From JAHTBL01 sp038532735 (GTDB lineage Bacteria > Pseudomonadota > Alphaproteobacteria > Rhodobacterales > Rhodobacteraceae), in NCBI GenBank assembly GCA_038532735.1, contig JBCBAC010000004.1, forward strand, positions 124,001-188,000: a stretch of 64,000 nucleotides of DNA, given 5' to 3'. The position numbers and the translations under genes were made by a program. The notes beneath the pieces were generated by a model, which worked only from the letters and a program-made list of their open reading frames with translations, did not search any database and was not told where the DNA came from. Shown here one piece after another: positions 52,439 through 60,130 of the stretch (positions are counted from its first letter, which is position 1; every line of letters begins with the position of its first letter).

Positions 52439-53959
52439 ATGACGACGTTGGTTTGGTTCAAACGCGATTTGCGGATCACCGATCACGCGGTGCTGGCGGA
52501 AGCGGCGGTGCGTGGGCCAGTGCTGCCGGTCTATATCGTGGAGCCGGAGTTGTGGGCCCTGCCGGATGCAAGCGGGCGGCAATGGGCGTTTGTGGCGGAG
52601 TGTCTGGAGGCGTTGCGAGAGGATCTGGCCGCGCTCGGCATGCCGCTGGTGGTGCGGATGGGCGACGCTATTGAAGTCTTGTCTGAGATGGTCGCGACCC
52701 AAGGTGTTGACCTGATCCTCAGCCATGAAGAGACCGGAAACGCATGGAGCTATGCGAGGGATTTGCGCGTGCAGGATTGGGCGCGCCGGTCTGGGGTGCT
52801 GTGGCGCGAGACGCAAGGTGCAGGCGTGGTGCGGCGGCTCAAGACGCGCGACGGCTGGGCGGCTCGGCGCGAGGCGCGGATGCGCCAGCCCCAGATCGCC
52901 GCGCCGGAGGCGCTGGCCCCGCTCGCGATTGAGGCGGGGGTGATCCCAACTGCCAAGGACTTGAATTTGAATGATCATTGCCCGGAGCGGCAAAAGGGCG
53001 GGCAGCAGGAGGCGTTGTCCTTGCTCGGCTCGTTTCTGACATCGCGCGGCCAGACGTATCGCAAGGCCATGTCCTCGCCCTTGGACGGGGAATGGGCGTG
53101 TTCGCGGTTGTCGCCGCATCTGGCCTTTGGAACGCTGTCGTCCCGGGAGGCGGCACAGGCATCCGCCGCGCGAAAGGCGAAAGTCAAAGGCACGCGCGCG
53201 GGCTGGACCGGCGCGATGCAGTCGTTTCAGGCCCGGCTCGCGTGGCGGGATCACTTCATGCAGAAACTCGAAGATGAGCCGCGGATCGAGACGCATTGCC
53301 TGCATTCGGCCTATGAAACGCTGCGGCCGCGGGAGCCGGACGCCGCCCGGCTGGCGGCATGGGAGGCGGGCGAAACCGGGCTGCCTTTCGTGGATGCCTG
53401 CATGCGCTATCTGACGGCGACGGGGTGGCTGAACTTTCGGATGCGCTCGATGTTGATGGCGGTGGCGAGCTATCACCTCTGGCTGGATTGGCGCGCCACG
53501 GGGGCTGTTCTGGCCCGTCGGTTTACCGACTACGAGCCGGGGATTCACTGGTCTCAAAGCCAGATGCAATCGGGCACAACGGGCATGAACACCGTGCGGA
53601 TTTATAACCCGGTCAAGCAGGGGCATGATCAGGACCCGACCGGGGTCTTCACCCGGCGCTGGGTGCCGGAACTGGAGGCCGTGCCGGACGCGTTTCTGCA
53701 AGAGCCTTGGACCTGGGAAGGAGCGGGCACGATCCTGGGCCGCGGTTATCCGGAGCCAATTGTCGACGTGAAGGCGGCGGCAAAGGCTGCGCGCGAAAAG
53801 GTCTGGGCCGTGCGCCGGGGAGATGCGTTTCGTGCTGAGGCCGCAGAGGTCGTGCGCAAACATGCCTCCCGCAAGGACGGGCCTCGGCATTTCGTCAATG
53901 ATCGGGAGCCGAAGCGGGCGACGCGCAAGACCTCCTCCCAGCTGAGCTTTGATCTTTGA
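52439..53959 (+). CDS. Divergent photolyase/cryptochrome-family flavoprotein
   Basis: 506 residues. The N-terminal antenna-type domain starts TTLVWFKRDLRITDHAVL, and the C-terminal FAD domain is recognisable by FQARLAWRDHFMQKL, ETGLPFVDACMRYLTATGW and TRRWVPELEAVP. The stretch that in Escherichia coli photolyase contains the flavin-near tryptophan (WQWAASTG) reads SQSQMQSGTTGMN here, so that tryptophan appears to be replaced by Gln and the electron-transfer chain may differ. Blue-light DNA repair or light sensing is likely, and which one is open. ATG 52439 gives MTTLVWF. A DUF2256 gene follows after two bases. Confidence 0.82.
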   Translation: MTTLVWFKRDLRITDHAVLAEAAVRGPVLPVYIVEPELWALPDASGRQWAFVAECLEALREDLAALGMPLVVRMGDAIEVLSEMVATQGVDLILSHEETGNAWSYARDLRVQDWARRSGVLWRETQGAGVVRRLKTRDGWAARREARMRQPQIAAPEALAPLAIEAGVIPTAKDLNLNDHCPERQKGGQQEALSLLGSFLTSRGQTYRKAMSSPLDGEWACSRLSPHLAFGTLSSREAAQASAARKAKVKGTRAGWTGAMQSFQARLAWRDHFMQKLEDEPRIETHCLHSAYETLRPREPDAARLAAWEAGETGLPFVDACMRYLTATGWLNFRMRSMLMAVASYHLWLDWRATGAVLARRFTDYEPGIHWSQSQMQSGTTGMNTVRIYNPVKQGHDQDPTGVFTRRWVPELEAVPDAFLQEPWTWEGAGTILGRGYPEPIVDVKAAAKAAREKVWAVRRGDAFRAEAAEVVRKHASRKDGPRHFVNDREPKRATRKTSSQLSFDL

Positions 53960-53961
53960 CC

Positions 53962-54114
53962 ATGGCACGCACCCGTAAGAAATCTGATCTGCCGCAGAAA
54001 ACCTGCGAAACTTGCAAACGGCCGTTTTCATGGCGGAAAAAGTGGGAAAAGGTCTGGGATGAGGTCAAATACTGCTCAGATCGGTGTCGCCGCGAGCGCA
54101 ATTCAGTTAAGTAA
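53962..54114 (+). CDS. DUF2256 small zinc-ribbon protein
   Basis: 50 residues: a basic start (MARTRKKSDLPQ), a CETC pair at residues 15-18, WRKKWEKVWDEVKY, then CSDRC at 38-42, which with the first pair would hold one zinc. The rest is basic. This matches DUF2256, a family of unknown function. Its start is two bases after the photolyase stop, so both are on one message. DUF2256 genes are often near photolyase/cryptochrome genes, which suggests a DNA- or partner-binding accessory role; that is inference. Confidence 0.8.
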   Translation: MARTRKKSDLPQKTCETCKRPFSWRKKWEKVWDEVKYCSDRCRRERNSVK

Positions 54115-54225
54115 AACTGTCTCGACATCGAAGAAAACTGACCCGATCTTATCGGACATTTTGTTGCCTATCGGAGACCTGCGCTCTAGAATGTATGCAG
54201 CCGTATGCCAATTCATGAGGATCCC

Positions 54226-56400
54226 ATGGTCAATCGCGTCCAGCGTGCCGGTCTCGCCGTCGCCACTGAGCTTGCCACTTTCGTCGAAACAAAAGCACTG
54301 CCGGGGACAGGTGTCGCGGCAGAGGACTTCTGGAGCGGGTTCGCCGGGATTGTGAACGATCTTGGACCGCGCAATCGCGACCTTCTGGAAAAGCGCGAGG
54401 CGATACAGGGCCAGATTGACGAATGGCATCGGGCGCGGGCCGGTCAGCCTCACGACGCGGCGGCTTATGAGGCGTTTTTGCGCGAAATTGGCTATCTAGT
54501 GCCGGAAGGTGAAGATTTCAGCATCGAGACGACCGGCGTGGACCCAGAGATTGCAACGATTGCCGGGCCACAGCTGGTGGTGCCGATCCTGAATGCGCGC
54601 TTTGCGTTGAATGCTGCCAATGCGCGCTGGGGCTCGCTTTATGATGCGCTTTACGGCACGGATGCGCTGGGCGATTTGCCGGAAGGCAACGGCTATGACG
54701 CCGCGCGCGGCGCACGTGTGATCGCCTGGGCGCGGGCGCATCTGGACGAGGCTGCGCCTTTGAAAGGCGCGTCTTGGGCCGATGTGATCCGCCTTGATAC
54801 CGTGGAAGGCGTGCTTGAGATTGTCACAAAGGACGGCATGGCAGAGCTGGCTGATCCTGTGCAATATGTTGGCTACCAGACGGATGCCAGTCAGAACTTG
54901 TCGGGTGTGATCCTGTCCAAGAACGGTCTGCATATTCAGATCGTGATCGACCCCGCGCACCGCATCGGGCAGATCGATCCGGCGGGGATCGCGGATGTGC
55001 GGCTGGAAGCTGCGATGTCCACGATCATGGATTGCGAAGACAGCGTTGCGGCGGTGGACGCGGAAGACAAGGTTGTTGCCTACTCCAACTGGCTTGGCCT
55101 GATGAAGGGCGATCTGGAAGAGACGCTTGAGAAGGGCGGCCAGACGATCACCCGGCGCCTGAATGACGATCTGCGCTTTACGGCGGCGGGTGGCCAGCCG
55201 GACGCGTTGAAAGGCCGGGCGCTTATGCTGGTGCGCAATGTCGGGCATCTTATGACGAACCCAGCCGTGCTGGATGCCGAAGGGCGTGAGGTTGGCGAAG
55301 GGCTGATGGACGCGATGTGCACTGTGCTGATTGCGATGCATGATCTGCGCAAGGATGCGGGGTTGAGGAACTCTATCCAAGGCTCTGTTTATATTGTGAA
55401 ACCCAAGATGCACGGGCCCGAGGAAGTGGTCTTCGCGGATGAGATTTTTAGCCGCGTGGAAGCCGCTTTGGGCCTGCCTGCCAACACCGTTAAAATGGGC
55501 ATCATGGATGAGGAACGGCGCACATCCGTGAACCTCAAGGAGAGTATCCGCGCCGCGAAATCGCGCGTAGCGTTTATCAACACAGGCTTCCTTGATCGTA
55601 CGGGCGACGAGATTCACACCTCGATGGAGGCCGGGCCGATGCTGCCGAAGGGAGAGATGAAGTCGACGCCGTGGATTGCCTCCTACGAGGACCGCAATGT
55701 CGATATCGGGCTGGCTTGCGGGCTGCAGGGCAAAGCGCAGATCGGCAAGGGGATGTGGGCAATGCCCGACCGGATGGCCGAGATGCTGGAGGCCAAGATC
55801 GGCCATCCGAAGTCTGGCGCAAACTGCGCCTGGGTGCCAAGCCCGACCGCGGCCACATTGCATGCCACACATTACCACAAGGTGGATGTTTTTGCCGTGC
55901 AGGACGAGATTGCCAAAGGCGGGCCGCGCGGCACGCTAAATGATTTGCTGACAATCCCCGTGATGGACGGGCACAACCTGTCAGACGCTGAAATCACCGC
56001 TGAGATTGAGAACAACGCGCAAGGTATCCTTGGCTATGTCGTGCGCTGGGTGGATCAGGGGGTCGGGTGCTCCAAAGTGCCGGATATCCATGATGTGGCG
56101 CTGATGGAGGATCGCGCGACTTGCCGGATTTCGGCACAGGCGCTTGCCAATTGGCTGCATCACGGCGTTGTCTCCGAAGGCGAGGTCATGGACGGCCTGC
56201 GCAAGATGGCCGCTGTGGTGGATCGCCAGAACGCGGATGATCCCAGCTACCGCGCGATGGCGCCGGGGTTTGACGGCGTCGCATTTCAGGCGGCCTGCGA
56301 TCTGGTCTTCAAGGGGCGCGAACAGCCCTCTGGCTACACCGAGCCTGTGCTGCATGCGCGCCGTCTTGAGCTAAAATCCAACATGACTATCGCCGCGTAA
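54226..56400 (+). CDS. glcB: Malate synthase G
   Basis: 724 residues, the usual size of isoform G. It condenses glyoxylate with acetyl-CoA to malate. The catalytic-barrel block MSTIMDCEDSVAAVDAEDK, the conserved GKGMWAMPDRMAEML and ANCAWVPSPTAATLHATHY are typical; the Asp/Glu of DCEDS belong to the Mg2+ and catalytic site. ATG 54226 (MVNRVQRAG) has GAGGATCCC upstream; the extra upstream codons are not needed. No isocitrate lyase lies nearby, so it may serve glycolate/glyoxylate use, in line with the GlcG-like gene after it. Confidence 0.95.
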   Translation: MVNRVQRAGLAVATELATFVETKALPGTGVAAEDFWSGFAGIVNDLGPRNRDLLEKREAIQGQIDEWHRARAGQPHDAAAYEAFLREIGYLVPEGEDFSIETTGVDPEIATIAGPQLVVPILNARFALNAANARWGSLYDALYGTDALGDLPEGNGYDAARGARVIAWARAHLDEAAPLKGASWADVIRLDTVEGVLEIVTKDGMAELADPVQYVGYQTDASQNLSGVILSKNGLHIQIVIDPAHRIGQIDPAGIADVRLEAAMSTIMDCEDSVAAVDAEDKVVAYSNWLGLMKGDLEETLEKGGQTITRRLNDDLRFTAAGGQPDALKGRALMLVRNVGHLMTNPAVLDAEGREVGEGLMDAMCTVLIAMHDLRKDAGLRNSIQGSVYIVKPKMHGPEEVVFADEIFSRVEAALGLPANTVKMGIMDEERRTSVNLKESIRAAKSRVAFINTGFLDRTGDEIHTSMEAGPMLPKGEMKSTPWIASYEDRNVDIGLACGLQGKAQIGKGMWAMPDRMAEMLEAKIGHPKSGANCAWVPSPTAATLHATHYHKVDVFAVQDEIAKGGPRGTLNDLLTIPVMDGHNLSDAEITAEIENNAQGILGYVVRWVDQGVGCSKVPDIHDVALMEDRATCRISAQALANWLHHGVVSEGEVMDGLRKMAAVVDRQNADDPSYRAMAPGFDGVAFQAACDLVFKGREQPSGYTEPVLHARRLELKSNMTIAA

Positions 56401-56409
56401 GGAACTGAT

Positions 56410-56838
56410 ATGGCTGAAATTACTTTGCGCAAAGCGCGCAGCATCATTCGTGCGACCCTCTCGAAGGGTCGGGAGCTGGATTTGAAACCCCTCTCGGTTG
56501 TTGTTCTGGATGCAGGTGGACACGTGAAAGCGTTTGAGCGGGAGGATAAAGCCGCGCCGGGACGCTTTGCGATCGCGCATGGCAAGGCATACGGCGCGAT
56601 CATGCTGGGCATGGCCGGTAGCGCGCAGATGGCGCGGGCCGAGAGCCAGGCCTATTTCATGGCAGCTGTGAACGGTGTCTATGACGGGCAGGTTGTGCCG
56701 GTGCCGGGTGGTGTGCTGGTGCGTGACAAGAAAGGTGACGTGATCGGGGCGGTCGGTGTGACCGGCGATACCTCTGACAACGATGCCGCCGCCGCACAAC
56801 ACGCCATCGAAGCCGCGGGTTTGATCGCCGAAATCTAA
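56410..56838 (+). CDS. GlcG/HbpS-family (heme-binding-like) protein
   Basis: 142 residues of the DUF336/GlcG/HbpS fold: ITLRKARSIIRATLSKGRE, LSVVVLDAGGHVKAFERED, GKAYGAIMLGM, VPVPGGVLVRDKKGDVIGAVGVTGD. GlcG occurs in glycolate operons, and HbpS binds heme and reacts to oxidative stress; the role here is unknown. It lies nine bases after glcB, so it is in the same operon, and it ends just before an intrinsic terminator. Confidence 0.85.
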   Translation: MAEITLRKARSIIRATLSKGRELDLKPLSVVVLDAGGHVKAFEREDKAAPGRFAIAHGKAYGAIMLGMAGSAQMARAESQAYFMAAVNGVYDGQVVPVPGGVLVRDKKGDVIGAVGVTGDTSDNDAAAAQHAIEAAGLIAEI

Positions 56839-56841
56839 GCA

Positions 56842-56887
56842 AAACCGCACAGAAGCTGCCCTCGCTGTGCGGTTTCGCGCCTTTTTA
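56842..56887 (+). terminator. Intrinsic terminator after glcB-glcG
   Basis: AAACCGCACAG (56842-56852) pairs with CTGTGCGGTTT (56865-56875) around a 12-base loop, then CGCGC and a T-run to about 56886. It ends the malate synthase operon. Confidence 0.8.
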
Positions 56888-56903
56888 TGCGGGCCCGCTT
56901 GTT

Positions 56904-56926
56904 CTATTTAGAGACAATCTAAATAG
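56904..56926. promoter_or_regulatory. Perfect inverted repeat upstream of the C26 amidohydrolase gene
   Basis: CTATTTAGA (56904-56912) and TCTAAATAG (56918-56926) are exact inverse arms with a 5-base centre (GACAA), ending eight bases before the ATG at 56935. The AT-rich arms and odd spacer look like a repressor operator (for example of a GntR-, TetR- or LacI-type protein). No regulator gene is adjacent. Confidence 0.55.
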
Positions 56927-56934
56927 AGGCGCTC

Positions 56935-57708
56935 ATGCAAAGACCCATCGTCGGCATTATCGGAAATGCGTATCTCATCAATGATGAGTATCCCGCGCAT
57001 GCGGGCGGGACGATGAATTCGCAGGCCGTCGCGGATGTGGCGGGCGCTATGCCGCTTTTGATCCCCGCAGACCCGCGATTTGTTTCGGTCGACGAGTTGA
57101 TGGAGACGTGCGACGGATTTGTTTTCACAGGCGGGCGCCCAAACGTGCATCCCAGCCACTACGGTGAAGAAGCGACAGAAGCCCATGGAGCGTTTGATGA
57201 AGCGCGTGACGCCGTTGCGCTGCCATTGATCTGTGCCTTGGTCGAGCGTGGTCAGCCGTTTTTAGGGATTTGCCGCGGCTTTCAGGAAGTGAATGTCGCC
57301 ATGGGTGGGACGCTCTACCCAGAGATTCGCGATCTACCTGGGCGCGACAACCACCGCATGCCACCCGATGGCACGCTGGAGGAGAAGTTTGAACTGCGCC
57401 ATATGGTGACGTTTTCAGAAGACGGGGTGTTCCACCGTCTGATGGGCGCGCGGGAAGTTTTAACGAACACGCTGCACGGTCAAGGCATCAAAGCGCCGGG
57501 GCGTCGTGTCGTGATCGATGGGCACGCGCCCGATGGCACGCCAGAGGCGATTTATATCGAGGGCGCGCCGGGCTTTACCTTGTCGGTGCAGTGGCATCCG
57601 GAATGGAATGCCGCAAATGATCCGGTGTCACGGCCTCTGTTTGAAGCCTTTGGGCGGGCTGTCCGAGCGTGGAAGGATGGCGCGCAGCCTTTGGCGCTGA
57701 GCGCGTGA
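56935..57708 (+). CDS. Class I glutamine-amidotransferase-like hydrolase (PuuD/C26 family)
   Basis: 257 residues of the peptidase C26 fold, as in gamma-glutamyl-GABA hydrolase PuuD. The nucleophile elbow FLGICRGFQEVNVA carries the catalytic Cys, and the catalytic His and Glu are in LSVQWHPEWNA. TNTLHGQGIKAPG is also typical. PuuD frees GABA during putrescine degradation; no other polyamine gene lies here, so the substrate is uncertain. A clear inverted repeat lies just before the start, suggesting tight control. A stop-proximal repeat follows. Confidence 0.85.
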   Translation: MQRPIVGIIGNAYLINDEYPAHAGGTMNSQAVADVAGAMPLLIPADPRFVSVDELMETCDGFVFTGGRPNVHPSHYGEEATEAHGAFDEARDAVALPLICALVERGQPFLGICRGFQEVNVAMGGTLYPEIRDLPGRDNHRMPPDGTLEEKFELRHMVTFSEDGVFHRLMGAREVLTNTLHGQGIKAPGRRVVIDGHAPDGTPEAIYIEGAPGFTLSVQWHPEWNAANDPVSRPLFEAFGRAVRAWKDGAQPLALSA

Positions 57709-57715
57709 GACACGC

Positions 57716-57750
57716 CAAATTTTGAGTATTTAGCCACAAAAGAAGAGAGG
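57716..57750 (+). repeat. Stop-proximal AAATTTTGAGTATTT..AAGAAGAGAGG element
   Basis: After the C26 gene stop: AAATTTTGAGTATTTAGCC, then ACAAAAGAAGAGAGGG. It resembles the tail at 52385-52420 (TTTTGAG-TTTT..GCCAAGATGAAGAGG). It lies between the end of this gene and the end of the converging OsmC gene. Confidence 0.4.
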
Positions 57751-57777
57751 GTGGCGTGCCTGTTTTTCTGATGCGCT

Positions 57778-58236
57778 TTAGGCGGCCGAATATGTCGCCT
57801 CAATCGTCACCGGGAAATTAACGGAACGGGCGATAAAGCAAACCTCGTGGATGCGACCATGAATGGCATCAGCTTCTGCTGCGGTGCCTTTGGAGAGCGT
57901 GATTTGCGGGCGGAGGGTCGCGCTGAGGAACCGACCCGCGCCGGAGGGCTCGCTTTCGCCAAGCCCCTCAGGTGTGTCGCTATAGGCCGTCACGATCAGC
58001 CCCGCGTCACTGGCCAGATGCAGAAACCACAGCATATGGCAGGCCGACAGCGCGTTCAGCAGCATATCCTCAGGATTGTGCAGTGTCGGGTCGCCGCCAA
58101 GGGCCGGATCGTTGGAGCACTGGATTTCCGGTTTCCCGGGCGTGCGGACAGACCATGACCTGTCATACGCGCGATAGGCTGACGTGCCGGTGCCCCGGTT
58201 GCCGGTCCAGACGATGTGGGATGTGAAGACAGGCAT
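57778..58236 (-). CDS. OsmC-family peroxiredoxin, full-length copy
   Basis: 152 residues. OsmC/Ohr proteins reduce organic or inorganic peroxides with two cysteines. The peroxidatic Cys66 sits in LLNALSACHMLWFLHLASD and the resolving Cys133 in GRIHEVCFIARSVNFPV; both are present, so this copy should be active. It is the last gene of a minus-strand run of GT39-OsmC-GT39-OsmC that arose by tandem duplication. It starts 26 bases after the stop of the GT39 gene upstream. Confidence 0.9.
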   Translation of the reverse strand: MPVFTSHIVWTGNRGTGTSAYRAYDRSWSVRTPGKPEIQCSNDPALGGDPTLHNPEDMLLNALSACHMLWFLHLASDAGLIVTAYSDTPEGLGESEPSGAGRFLSATLRPQITLSKGTAAEADAIHGRIHEVCFIARSVNFPVTIEATYSAA

Positions 58237-58262
58237 ATTTGGTCTACCTCCGATCGGGCATG

Positions 58263-59753
58263 TTACGGCTGAGCTTTGAGCCCTGATGCGGTCCAGTGAA
58301 TGTAATCGCCAGGCAGTGTCTGCGTTGTGAAATCGTCCAAGCCCGCTGCGATCTCAGCGGTTTCACTTTGAGAGCACACGCCGCGTAGAGGTCCACCGAG
58401 ATAGGCGTCGTTGTCCAAAACGTCTTTCAGGTTTGCCTCACGCAGTCGAACAAACTGCGCGGTACCAGCTGCGTAGACCGTGTAGGCGCCAGGTGGGATC
58501 CGCATCGCCCGATCCCAGGCACAGACAACGAGGGTCTCGTCGGGCTTGAGGGCCCTACCGACCGGGCTGAGGACGTCTTCGAAGTTCGCGCCATTGCGTG
58601 TGGCAGCCTCCAGATTAAGCTGCGATTTGTCAAAGAACGGCCCACCAAGCCAGACCGACAAAGCAATCCCGGCCAGTGCGGCGAGATAGTCTTTGCGCAG
58701 AAGCGTTACAAACAGTCCGGCCGCGCCCACGGCAAGAAGCGGGGTCAGCAAAAGCATGTAGCGCGCATAGACATTGCCGGAGGCCATCCACATGACGACA
58801 ACGAACATGAAACCGATCCCGGTCAGCCCCAAAAGCAAGGGGCGCTTCAGTGAGAAGGGGATCACCAGAAGCCCCAAGAACCCGATCAGCCGTGGGAGCG
58901 CTTCATCCCCTAGAATAAGGCCTTTCAAAGTGTTCCAGGAACGCGTGTTCTCTTCGGCGACGGATGGCACAAACCGGTTGATCATCTCCTTTTCGACACT
59001 CCCCCCAATCGCGTCGTCTTTTGCGAAGCGGAAGTCCTGCAGAAGCTGCCATGAGAAGGCCAGGACGATGGCCAAAAGAAGTGAACCTAGGAACCACCGA
59101 TTGCCCAGACGCGCGCGCAGCGGCGCGTCTTGTAGTCTGGCGGTGATCGCAAGGGCGAGTACGGAGAAAAGCAAGAACCCAAGGGCAGTCGGGCCTTTTT
59201 GAAGCCCCCCGAGGAAAACGATGAAGGCGAACACGGGCCAGAGGCGGGGCCGTTCGAACGCAAGAAGCATTGCCACCAGACCAAGGGTCACGAAAAACGC
59301 GGCACCCTGATCGAGCATGGCAGAGGTCGCATTGCTCCAGAAACTCTGCGAACTGGCGACGATAAGCACGGCACTTGCCACAGCCCACGGATGTTGCGGT
59401 AGAACAATCCGCGCCAAAAGGCCCGTTGCGCCAAGGGTCAAGCCCGCAAACAGCAATGACGGTGCACGCAGGGCAATAACGTCTGAAACGCCAAGCTCCA
59501 TCAATCCGGCGATCATCCAGTACTGGAGAGGTGGTTTCTTGAGAGTTGGCTCGTTTCGACTGTAGACAGCCCACCAATCTTCCATGCGTGCAAAGCTTAC
59601 GCTGCGCTCGAACGTGTAATACTCGTCAAAATGGGAAATCATGCCCACGCTGATGAACTGCGCGTGCCAGCCGACGAGAATGAAGATCAAAGTAACCGTG
59701 ACGACAGAGGGTATTCGGTCCAAGAGATTCACCGATGGTACACGCGAGGTCAT
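58263..59753 (-). CDS. GT39-type membrane glycosyltransferase (ArnT-like), copy 1
   Basis: 496 residues with about a dozen membrane segments. The first periplasmic loop carries the catalytic-type acidic motif SHFDEYYTFERSV and the motif TLKKPPLQYWM seen in ArnT/PMT-like (GT-C) enzymes that take undecaprenyl-linked sugars and transfer them to lipid A or other acceptors. The acceptor is unknown. The start ATG 59753 overlaps the end of the truncated OsmC copy by four bases; a TTG six codons earlier is unlikely. The OsmC full copy follows after 26 bases. Confidence 0.82.
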   Translation of the reverse strand: MTSRVPSVNLLDRIPSVVTVTLIFILVGWHAQFISVGMISHFDEYYTFERSVSFARMEDWWAVYSRNEPTLKKPPLQYWMIAGLMELGVSDVIALRAPSLLFAGLTLGATGLLARIVLPQHPWAVASAVLIVASSQSFWSNATSAMLDQGAAFFVTLGLVAMLLAFERPRLWPVFAFIVFLGGLQKGPTALGFLLFSVLALAITARLQDAPLRARLGNRWFLGSLLLAIVLAFSWQLLQDFRFAKDDAIGGSVEKEMINRFVPSVAEENTRSWNTLKGLILGDEALPRLIGFLGLLVIPFSLKRPLLLGLTGIGFMFVVVMWMASGNVYARYMLLLTPLLAVGAAGLFVTLLRKDYLAALAGIALSVWLGGPFFDKSQLNLEAATRNGANFEDVLSPVGRALKPDETLVVCAWDRAMRIPPGAYTVYAAGTAQFVRLREANLKDVLDNDAYLGGPLRGVCSQSETAEIAAGLDDFTTQTLPGDYIHWTASGLKAQP

Positions 59754-60127
59754 AGCGTTTTTTCCTTCCAAGAAAGGCGCTTCATGCCTTTGGAGAGCGT
59801 GATTTGCAGGCTGAGTGTGGCGCTGAGATAGCGTCCTATCCCAGATAGGTTATGGTCACCTCGGCCTTCGGATGTCTCAGTATAGACCGTCACGACGAGC
59901 CCCGTATCTCTGGCCATATGCAGAAACCATAGCAAATGACAGGCCGAAAGGGCGTTGAGCAGCATGTCGACAGGATTGCGCAGGCGTGAGACTCTGCCAA
60001 GGGCCGGATCGTTGGAGCTGTGGATTTCCGTTTTGCCGGGCGCACGGACAGTCCAGGTCCGATCATAAGCTGATGTGCCAGTGCTGCAGTTGCCGGTCCA
60101 AACAATCTGAGAGGTGAAGAGGCTCAT
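59750..60127 (-). CDS. OsmC-family protein, C-terminally truncated copy
   Basis: 125 residues. It aligns with the full copy at 57778-58236 up to LQITLSKG (residue 114), then has a foreign tail MKRLSWKEKTL and a stop. The peroxidatic Cys63 (LNALSACHLLWFLH) remains but the part with the resolving Cys and last ~38 residues is gone, so ordinary OsmC peroxidase activity is doubtful. The cut coincides with the start of the second GT39 copy, which shows how the duplication fused. It could be a dying copy or a one-Cys variant; the frame is otherwise intact and not degraded. Confidence 0.75.
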   Translation of the reverse strand: MSLFTSQIVWTGNCSTGTSAYDRTWTVRAPGKTEIHSSNDPALGRVSRLRNPVDMLLNALSACHLLWFLHMARDTGLVVTVYTETSEGRGDHNLSGIGRYLSATLSLQITLSKGMKRLSWKEKTL

Positions 60128-60130
60128 ATG

